Below are positions 1-5,147 of a DNA stretch of 6,166 nucleotides, piece after piece (within the stretch, counting starts at the first letter, position 1; every line of letters starts with the position of its first letter). The notes beneath the pieces are model-generated. The model did not search any database. It was not told the origin of the DNA and was given only the letters and a program-made list of their open reading frames with translations. The stretch comes from a bacterium (GTDB taxonomy: Bacteria > Ratteibacteria > UBA8468 > B48-G9 > JAFGKM01): positions 1 to 6,166 of the forward strand of contig DAORXQ010000096.1 in assembly GCA_035371905.1 (NCBI GenBank). The letters run 5' to 3'. A program made the position numbers and the translations under genes.

Positions 1-258
1 CTGCTTCTCTTTTTCTTTCTCTTCTTTCTTTCTCGCTTTTAATTCTAAATACTTTTCCCTTCTTTTTTTTTTTCTTTTACTATTTAATATAAACGCTTTA
101 TCTGCTTCTTCAGGTTTTTTTTCCTTTTTTATATCGTTATTATTCCGATTATCCTTTATTTTAATATTTTTTAAAATTTTTTCTTTTTGTTTTATTCTTT
201 CTTCTTTTTTCTTTAATTTTAAATCAATTAATTTTCTTTTCTTATCTTCTCTACTCAT
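1..258 (-). CDS. Lysine-rich protein of unknown function, 5' part only
   Basis: An ATG at 258 opens 86 codons with no stop before the window edge, so the C-terminal part is missing. The product begins MSREDKKRKLIDLKLKKKEE and contains about 29 Lys, 8 Arg, 13 Glu and 5 Asp: 43% basic residues and net charge near +19. There is no signal peptide, membrane helix or recognisable fold; it should be helical coiled coil or disordered. AGGGA at 268-272, overlapping the end of the pilO-like gene, lies 9 bases upstream and is a plausible ribosome site; the gap to the preceding stop is 6 bases. Operon position after PilM-PilN-PilO would usually hold PilP, GspN or a secretin, but nothing here resembles them. 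It may be the cytoplasmic start of a larger protein. An 11-base A run in its coding strand makes the downstream frame open to sequencing error or slippage. I do not recognise the family. Confidence 0.6.
   Translation of the reverse strand, partial: MSREDKKRKLIDLKLKKKEERIKQKEKILKNIKIKDNRNNNDIKKEKKPEEADKAFILNSKRKKKRREKYLELKARKKEEKEKEKQ
63..73 (-). repeat. Eleven-base A run in the coding strand of the lysine-rich gene
   Basis: Plus-strand T11, so A11 in the coding sense, within AGA-AAA-AAA-AAA-AGA codons. Losing one A brings a TAG stop about five codons later, while gaining one A leaves the frame open to the window edge. Such runs are known sites of transcriptional slippage and of indel errors in assemblies. 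Confidence 0.9.
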
Positions 259-264
259 TTTTTA

Positions 265-1011
265 TTATCCCTGATGCTTTTCTGTTTTTAGTATCACAGC
301 ATATAAGTCAATAACTGCCTGATAGAAATTTTCTCCAATCGTTTTAATTGAGACATTTTCAACTGTAAAATAAGATGATGGATTATCAAAGTATTTAATA
401 CATCTTATAATTTCATTACTTGTTCCTGTTATACTTAATTTAATCGGAATTTTTTCATAAAATGCTTCTTTTTGTGGTACTCCATAATCAGGTGGAGAAA
501 TATTTGTTACCCCTGAATCAATAACTAATTTTATAAGGTCTTTAATTACTTCAAATTGTAATGTATAAATAGGAATCTGATTGACATCAACAAGTCCTGT
601 TTTCTGAAAACCAAAAGAAGTTGGAATATTAACATTTCTTATTTTCGCCATTTTTTGTAATTTGTCTTCTGAATAATAAATATATTCTTTAAACTCTATT
701 GAAGGATATCTTGTAAATTGAGGAGGTGTGGGATATATAGTTGAAAAACTGTTTAACATAATATCAAATTGTTTTTCAAAAAATGCTTTTTTCTTACTCA
801 ATTTTCCAATAAGTTCAGGAGAAGGTGCTTTTTCTTTTTCTGTTTCATATTTTTTAACTTCCTCATATTTTGTTTTAATTTCATTTTCAATTTTTTTTAC
901 TTCCTGGTTTATTTTGCGGTTTAAAAATTGACCACCACCTATTATTCCTGCAACTACTATTAGTGATAATATCAACGAATGTCTTTTAATTAAATTTAAA
1001 ATTTTCTTCAT
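265..1011 (-). CDS. pilO: PilO-like (GspM-like) inner-membrane pilus assembly protein
   Basis: A 248-residue bitopic protein. A short basic cytoplasmic start (1-11) leads into one membrane helix (about 12-30), a Lys/Glu coiled coil (about 32-80), then a periplasmic domain with a predicted strand-helix pattern such as EKIPIKLSITGTSNEIIRCI (186-205), ending in a last strand around 230-241. This layout, the length and the position directly after PilM-PilN match PilO, which pairs with PilN in the periplasm to align pilus components. GspM is the type II secretion counterpart. The stretch PTSFGFQKTGL (130-140) and the C-terminal pattern also recall, from memory, the Amuc_1100 group of PilO-like proteins in Verrucomicrobia. 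The ATG shares ATGA with the pilMN stop and has no clear Shine-Dalgarno, so translation is probably coupled. Sequence conservation in PilO is poor, so the call leans on architecture and context. Confidence 0.72.
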   Translation of the reverse strand: MKKILNLIKRHSLILSLIVVAGIIGGGQFLNRKINQEVKKIENEIKTKYEEVKKYETEKEKAPSPELIGKLSKKKAFFEKQFDIMLNSFSTIYPTPPQFTRYPSIEFKEYIYYSEDKLQKMAKIRNVNIPTSFGFQKTGLVDVNQIPIYTLQFEVIKDLIKLVIDSGVTNISPPDYGVPQKEAFYEKIPIKLSITGTSNEIIRCIKYFDNPSSYFTVENVSIKTIGENFYQAVIDLYAVILKTEKHQG

Positions 1012-2741
1012 TTTAGAGTTAAAAGTAAAGAAAATTCTATCTTATTTTTTTCTTTGTTTACTTCACATAAAGAGATATCAACTTTTTGTATGAAATCAAG
1101 TTTACTCAATCTATCAACAAAATCTTTAAAATCATTAAAAGCAGTTTTAATATCACCAATAATTACTTCTCCGAATATAGTAAATACATTTCCACTTTCA
1201 ACTGTAACTCCTTGTGGTTGCGAAGGTTGCTGTTGAGATTCAGGACCGGGTGGTTGTGACGGACCCTGTGGAGCTTCTGGAGGTGGAGGTGCTTCAGGTC
1301 CTCCCTGTGGAACAGGTGGCATCTCTGGTGCTTGTGGAAATCCTTGGGAAGTTATACCTGTTCCTGAAGGAGTTGTAGTTGTACTTCCCGGTGTTATAGA
1401 AGTAATATAAATTTTACTACTTGGTAATGTTTCTCCAATTGAAAGAATTCTTTTCAACCATATATTTTTCTTATCAAGTAAATTTTGGACAATCCCAACT
1501 TTTCCATTAATTTCGTTTATCTCTTTTTCAAGTTTTTCTACCTCTGGTTTATACTTTTCATACTGATTTAAAGAAACTTCTATTTCCTTTAATATTCCTT
1601 CAAGCATTATTTTATCCTGATTAAAAAAAAGAATTGGTGTAATTGATATTATACCAGCCATTATAACTGAAAGATAAATATAAGGTCTGTTGGCTCTAAA
1701 TTCTTTTAATCTTTCTATTTCTTCGGGTAAAAAATTAATGTTTATAAATACAGGCATAACTTTTCTCAATCCAATTCCTATCGCAGTAACAAGTTCAAAA
1801 TCTTTTTCCTTTAAATAATCGTACTCTGGAAGAACTTCTATATTTTCCAGAGGTTTAAAATAAAAAACAGGCATTCTTCCTTTTTCTTCTAAATATTCTT
1901 TCAATCCTTTTAATTGAGAAGAACCACCACATATATATAGACCTTCAACTTCCGGTCCTTTTAAGGTAAATCTCCAGTAATCTATTGAATTTTGTAATTC
2001 TGTGTTTAAACTATCAAGTATACTTGATACGGCTTTATTTCCCATTCCCATTTCTTTTTTTATGTTTTCTGCTTCAGAAAATGACTTTCCTTCAACCTCA
2101 GCAACATTTGTTGTAATGGTATTTCCTGATACAGTTAAAGACCTTACAAGAAATTTTTCTCTGTAATTTATTATCAAATTTGACGAATTTGCTCCTATTT
2201 CAAGTAAGCCAAGACATTTTTCTCTTCCAATATTTTTTAAAAATAGAAAAATATTTATAAGTGCAAAAAGGTCTGTATCAATGAAAATAGGTTCTATTCC
2301 AAGAGAAAAAATTTTCCCAAGGTGTTCACTTAGAATCTCCCTTTTTATTGCTCCAAGTAAAACATTATAATTTTGTTCTGTTTCTTCAAAAATCTGGTAT
2401 TTCCAGTTTACAACTTCAAGAGGAAAGGGAATTTGTTGCTGTACTTCATATTTAAGTATATCTTTAAGTTTTTTTAAAGGAACTTTTGGTACATTTAAAC
2501 TTCTAACAAGAACTCCTCTCCCTGATATAGAAACATAAAAATTTTTTGAATGTAGAGAATTTATAAAATTTTTACCCTCTGTTTTTAAATAGTTATCAAT
2601 TTCTTCGGGTGGAATATTTGATATATCACATTCATTATAGTAACTTAAAGTTATTTTCCCTCCTGAATATTCCAAATCAATTGCTCTTAATTTCGTTGAA
2701 CCTATATCCAAAATTAAGTTTTTTCTCCCACCCAATTTCAC
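1008..2741 (-). CDS. pilM: PilM-PilN fusion, type IV pilus (or type II secretion-like) inner-membrane assembly protein
   Basis: A 577-residue protein joining two normally separate proteins. Residues 1-330 are PilM, the cytoplasmic actin-like ATPase fold: phosphate-1 LILDIGSTKLRAIDL (9-23), the PilM-typical YEVQQQIPFPLEVV (98-111), phosphate-2 EIGANSSN (181-188, Glu where Asp is usual) and adenosine-site CGGSSQLKGL (271-280). Then comes PilN: INFLP (335-339), the motif by which free PilN docks on PilM; a membrane helix at about 353-373; a coiled coil at about 375-425; and a periplasmic domain in two parts (about 426-450 and 512-577) split by a Pro/Gln/Gly-rich stretch. The layout matches GspL of type II secretion, which also links a PilM-like and a PilN-like half, but the motifs are closer to PilM/PilN. 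It starts at GTG 2741 with a good ribosome site, and its TGA overlaps the pilO-like ATG by 4 bases. Expected to form the platform linking cytoplasmic ATPases to the outer-membrane part. Pilus versus secretion cannot be decided here. Confidence 0.88.
   Translation of the reverse strand: MKLGGRKNLILDIGSTKLRAIDLEYSGGKITLSYYNECDISNIPPEEIDNYLKTEGKNFINSLHSKNFYVSISGRGVLVRSLNVPKVPLKKLKDILKYEVQQQIPFPLEVVNWKYQIFEETEQNYNVLLGAIKREILSEHLGKIFSLGIEPIFIDTDLFALINIFLFLKNIGREKCLGLLEIGANSSNLIINYREKFLVRSLTVSGNTITTNVAEVEGKSFSEAENIKKEMGMGNKAVSSILDSLNTELQNSIDYWRFTLKGPEVEGLYICGGSSQLKGLKEYLEEKGRMPVFYFKPLENIEVLPEYDYLKEKDFELVTAIGIGLRKVMPVFININFLPEEIERLKEFRANRPYIYLSVIMAGIISITPILFFNQDKIMLEGILKEIEVSLNQYEKYKPEVEKLEKEINEINGKVGIVQNLLDKKNIWLKRILSIGETLPSSKIYITSITPGSTTTTPSGTGITSQGFPQAPEMPPVPQGGPEAPPPPEAPQGPSQPPGPESQQQPSQPQGVTVESGNVFTIFGEVIIGDIKTAFNDFKDFVDRLSKLDFIQKVDISLCEVNKEKNKIEFSLLLTLK
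1209..1391 (-). other. Proline/glutamine/glycine-rich linker inside the PilN part
   Basis: Codons 451-511 of the fused gene encode about 19 Pro, 10 Gln and 9 Gly in 61 residues, with no Lys or Arg, in a protein otherwise rich in Lys. The DNA is visibly richer in G+C than its surroundings. It lies after the strand KIYITSITPG and before VTVESGNVFTIFGEV, so it should be a flexible loop in the periplasmic part. Confidence 0.85.
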
Positions 2742-2747
2742 CTTTTG

Positions 2748-2753
2748 CTCCCT
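2748..2753 (-). promoter_or_regulatory. Ribosome binding site that fixes the pilMN GTG start
   Basis: AGGGAG lies 6 bases upstream of the GTG at 2741. An in-frame TAG stop occurs six codons before that GTG, and no ATG, GTG or TTG lies between, so this site with the GTG is the only standard start that yields the full PilM N-terminus. Confidence 0.75.
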
Positions 2754-2772
2754 AATCTATATTTTTTTATAG

Positions 2773-2844
2773 TTGCGGGGGGCCGATTTGAACGGCCGAC
2801 CTCCAGGTTATGGGCCTGGCGAGCTACCACTGCTCCACCCCGCA
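2773..2844 (-). tRNA. tRNA-Met, anticodon CAU, probably the initiator tRNA
   Basis: A complete cloverleaf on the minus strand, 71 bases plus discriminator A73 (2773); CCA is not encoded. The acceptor stem is TGCGGGG/CCCCGCA, 7 of 7 paired. D stem GAGC/GCTC has a 7-base loop AGTGGTA. The anticodon stem CCAGG/CCTGG carries loop CCCATAA, with anticodon CAT at 2810-2812. The variable region is AGGTC. T stem GGCCG/CGGCC has loop TTCAAAT. The A11-U24 pair in the D stem is the bacterial initiator hallmark, and the D stem, variable loop and acceptor resemble E. coli tRNA-fMet. It departs from that pattern by a U1-A72 pair instead of the C1-A72 mismatch, A29-U41 instead of a third G-C pair in the anticodon stem, and C33 instead of U33. 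Elongator Met or lysidine Ile tRNA is less likely because those normally carry Y11-R24. It lies 20 bases after zapA, with its own promoter. Confidence 0.95.
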
Positions 2845-2853
2845 ATGAAATTT

Positions 2854-2882
2854 ATATTACCAACTTATTCAATGATTGTCAA
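2854..2882 (-). promoter_or_regulatory. Sigma-70-type promoter for the tRNA gene, inside the zapA 3' end
   Basis: On the minus strand there is a perfect -35 box TTGACA (2877-2882), a spacer of exactly 17 bases, and a -10 box TAATAT (2854-2859, 4 of 6 consensus bases). The expected transcription start is near 2846-2848, only about 2-4 bases before the mature tRNA 5' end at 2844. The -35 box lies within zapA codons for Leu-Thr-Ile, and the -10 box is just past the zapA stop. Spacing and position fit a dedicated tRNA promoter. It could also drive pilMN by read-through. Confidence 0.75.
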
Positions 2883-3164
2883 GTTTTTCAATGTTGTAAT
2901 AATATCTTTTTCTATCTCTATTATCTTATTTTTTATTTTGTTCTTAATTTCTTCTTCTTTTGACAATCTTTTTTCTAATTTATGAATAACCTCGTAAAGT
3001 TCTATAAGATAAAAAATAAGTATGTCAATTTTATCAAATGTTTTATATTCTTTTTCAAATGTTTTATATTTTTCATCTATTTCTTTAGCAATTTTGTTAA
3101 TCTCATTTGAAGAAAAAGAAGAGTGAATTGTATAATTTTTACCAAGAATGTTTATTTTATGCAT
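2865..3164 (-). CDS. zapA: ZapA-like cell division protein
   Basis: A 99-residue protein. ZapA is a small cytoplasmic protein that bundles FtsZ protofilaments at the division ring. The N-terminal strand-turn-strand INILGKNYTIHS (4-15) matches the family's typical start, followed by helix EINKIAKEIDEKY (21-33) and a long charged coiled coil from about 50 to the end. Residues 33-46 carry a tandem repeat YKTFEKE/YKTFDKI where other ZapA proteins have a short loop. The ATG lies inside the last codons of pheT (8-base overlap), and AGAGG at 3170-3174 sits 5 bases upstream, a good ribosome site for coupled translation. Position directly after pheT is the same as in Bacillus (yshA/zapA), which supports the call. 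The final codons double as a promoter for the following tRNA. Identity rests on the N-terminal motif, length and context; overall conservation is low. Confidence 0.85.
   Translation of the reverse strand: MHKINILGKNYTIHSSFSSNEINKIAKEIDEKYKTFEKEYKTFDKIDILIFYLIELYEVIHKLEKRLSKEEEIKNKIKNKIIEIEKDIITTLKNLTIIE
3034..3075 (-). repeat. zapA: Tandem 21-base repeat within zapA
   Basis: Two adjacent units (3034-3054 and 3055-3075) share their first 16 plus-strand bases, TCAAATGTTTTATATT, and most of the rest. They encode YKTFEKE and YKTFDKI, one heptad each, so the duplication keeps frame and helical register. Confidence 0.85.
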
Positions 3165-5145
3165 TTTTACCTCTCAATTGTGCATTAAATTTTTTTTCAA
3201 TTTTATCAATTATGCTTTTTTCAAAATTATCGACTTCGTAATTTTCAAGTGTTTTTTCATGTAAACGAAATATTATTGAGAAACTTATACTTATTTTACC
3301 TTCAGGAATGTTTTTACCACTATAAACATCAAAGAGTTCAATTTTTTCTATAGGTAGATTTAATTTTTTTATTTCACTTTCGATTTCCTTCCAGTTAACA
3401 TTTTCAGAAATAATAAATGAGAAATCTCTCTGAGAAAAAGGGAATTTAGGTAATTGTTTAAATTTTTTTTCAAAGTTTGAATATTGTAAAAGTTTATCCA
3501 GTAAAATTTCACAGACATAAACTTCAGTTTCTATTCCATAAAAGTTTTTCAATTCATCAATGGGTATAAATAAATTTCCTATTTTATCATCAAAAAAGTA
3601 AATATCACAGTTTGCTTCCTCCTGTGCTAAAAAAAAGTTATTTTTTATAAAACTCACTTCTTTCAAGCCACATTTTTCAAGAAAATGTTCAATTTTTCCT
3701 TTAAAATCAAAAAAAGTTCCACTGTTTAATGAAATGAGTGTAATAGATTGTAATTCTAAGTATCTATTTTCTTCCCTTTTAAAAATTTTCCCGAATTCAA
3801 AAATCTCAATTTTTTTGTTTTGATGTGAAATATTATATTTTAGTACTTCAAAAAGATTAAAAATTAAAGAATTTCTCAAAAAAGAAAACATTTGTGATAA
3901 TGGATTTTCTATTTTTATTGCGTTAAGATTGAATTTTTTAACAACTTCATCAGAAATAAAACTCAAAGTTATTGTTTCCATGAATCCAAGATTAACAAGA
4001 ATATTTTTCATGTTTTTTACTAATTCATAACTTGAATTTAATGAAAAAGGATTAATATTAACCACAGGCATTTCTGAAGGAATATCTGAATATTTTCTAT
4101 ATTTTGCAATCTCTTCTATAATATCAATTTCTTCTTTTAAATCTTTCCTGGTTTCCGGTATTTTTAAAAGTAAAATGTTATTTTTTTCTTCTATTGAAAA
4201 ATCCATTTTACTAAATAAATTTTTTAAAAATTCTTTTTCTATCTGTATTCCAAGGATTTTTTCTACTTTTTCCTTATCAACATATATTTTATTTTCAGAA
4301 ATAATCTGATTTCCGGCAAAATTATGTTTTCCTATTTTCCCTCCACAGTGTTTTTTTATCATTATGGTTACTCTTTCCATTCCATTTTTAGCCATAGAAA
4401 CGCTTAATCCCTTTTCAAATCTCAAAGATGCTTCAGTAACAAGTCCTAATTTTTTACTACCTTTTCTTATTAAAACAGGATTAAAATATGCACTTTCTAT
4501 AAGAATGTTTCTTGTATTATATGTTACTTCTGTGTTCATCCCTCCCATAATTCCTGCAATAGCAATTGGTTTTTCTTCATCTGCAATAACTAAAATGTCT
4601 TCTACATCTCTTTCTTTACCATCTATGGTTATTATTTTTTCTCCTTTTTTACCTTTTCTAACAATTATTTTTCCTTTTATCTTATCAAAATCAAAAATAT
4701 GTAATGGTTGTCCTGTCTCACACATTACTAAATTGGAAATATCAACAACTTGAAGAGAAGGTCTGAAACCAATATTTTCTATTATTTTTCTGAAATCTCC
4801 TGAAGAAAGTTTGTTATCAATGTTTTTTACTATTCTACAGGAATAATAAGGACAATCATTTTCATTTTCAATTTCAATTGGGATAAAGTCCGTAATTTCT
4901 TCGGTTATCTCTTCCCTTAAATTTTTTAAAAAAATATTTCCAAAAGGAATGATTTCTTTTATAATACCAATAAAACTTAAAAGGTCCGGTCTATTTGCAG
5001 GTGTTTCAAGTTCAAATATAAAGTCATCTTTATATTCTCTTATTATTTTAGGATTCAAACCAAGTATAGTTAAATAATTTATAAAGTCATCTTTCTTTAT
5101 TTCCCCATCAATATAATTCATTAAAGTTTTATATGTATATTTCAT
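3157..5145 (-). CDS. pheT: Phenylalanyl-tRNA synthetase beta subunit, short form lacking the EMAP tRNA-binding domain
   Basis: Structural and editing subunit of PheRS, partner of the preceding pheS. At 662 residues it is about 130 shorter than the usual 790-800 (E. coli 795). The N-terminal B1 segment (1 to about 38) runs straight into the second B1 half with ETPANRPD at 47-54, so the EMAPII/OB-fold B2 insertion is absent. The B3/B4 editing module spans about 96-270 and keeps GQPLHIFD (145-152), NILIESA (213-219) and TEAS (237-240), matching editing-site positions I recall from E. coli PheT. B5 is about 285-360, the catalytic-like core about 365-550, and the FDX-ACB tRNA-anchoring domain about 560-662 with FPFSQRDFSF at 568-577. 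No clear Shine-Dalgarno precedes the ATG, and translation is probably coupled to pheS. The end overlaps zapA by 8 bases. The frame is open throughout, so the short length is not a frameshift. Confidence 0.96.
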   Translation of the reverse strand: MKYTYKTLMNYIDGEIKKDDFINYLTILGLNPKIIREYKDDFIFELETPANRPDLLSFIGIIKEIIPFGNIFLKNLREEITEEITDFIPIEIENENDCPYYSCRIVKNIDNKLSSGDFRKIIENIGFRPSLQVVDISNLVMCETGQPLHIFDFDKIKGKIIVRKGKKGEKIITIDGKERDVEDILVIADEEKPIAIAGIMGGMNTEVTYNTRNILIESAYFNPVLIRKGSKKLGLVTEASLRFEKGLSVSMAKNGMERVTIMIKKHCGGKIGKHNFAGNQIISENKIYVDKEKVEKILGIQIEKEFLKNLFSKMDFSIEEKNNILLLKIPETRKDLKEEIDIIEEIAKYRKYSDIPSEMPVVNINPFSLNSSYELVKNMKNILVNLGFMETITLSFISDEVVKKFNLNAIKIENPLSQMFSFLRNSLIFNLFEVLKYNISHQNKKIEIFEFGKIFKREENRYLELQSITLISLNSGTFFDFKGKIEHFLEKCGLKEVSFIKNNFFLAQEEANCDIYFFDDKIGNLFIPIDELKNFYGIETEVYVCEILLDKLLQYSNFEKKFKQLPKFPFSQRDFSFIISENVNWKEIESEIKKLNLPIEKIELFDVYSGKNIPEGKISISFSIIFRLHEKTLENYEVDNFEKSIIDKIEKKFNAQLRGKNA

Positions 5146-5147
5146 TT

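Noticed and set aside
728..931. Plus-strand open frame of 67 codons opposite the pilO-like gene
   Set aside because: A shadow of the Lys/Glu-rich coiled coil; Ser/Phe-rich product with no family resemblance.
1054..1236. Plus-strand open frame of 60 codons ending in a Cys/Gly-rich tail opposite the PilN part
   Set aside because: The Cys/Gly end is the complement of the Pro/Gln-rich linker, so it is not an independent signal.
2757..2772. Small inverted repeat CTATAAAAAAATATAG directly after the tRNA, possible terminator
   Set aside because: The stem is only 5 pairs, mostly A-T, and no U tract follows in the transcribed strand. It is too weak to call a terminator.
2766..2794. Possible separate promoter for pilMN (TTCAAA in the tRNA T loop and TATAAA after it)
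   Set aside because: The spacer is only 15 bases and the -35 bases are fixed by tRNA structure, so the match is likely chance.
2773..2844. Reading the CAU tRNA as elongator Met or lysidine-modified Ile tRNA
   Set aside because: The A11-U24 pair, the D stem and variable loop fit initiators better. The unusual C33 and A29-U41 lower certainty but do not favour the other types.
2745..2985. Two plus-strand open frames of 70-72 codons across the tRNA
   Set aside because: They run antisense through the tRNA and zapA, have no ribosome site or recognisable domain, and the true structures on the minus strand explain the bases.
4364..4753. Plus-strand open frame of 129 codons inside pheT
   Set aside because: It is antisense to the conserved editing domain, with hydrophobic runs from the T-rich complement of Lys/Glu codons; a shadow frame.
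3157..5145. Short PheT as a frameshifted or truncated pseudogene
   Set aside because: The frame is continuous, both ends match the family, and editing and FDX-ACB motifs are intact; only one internal domain is missing.
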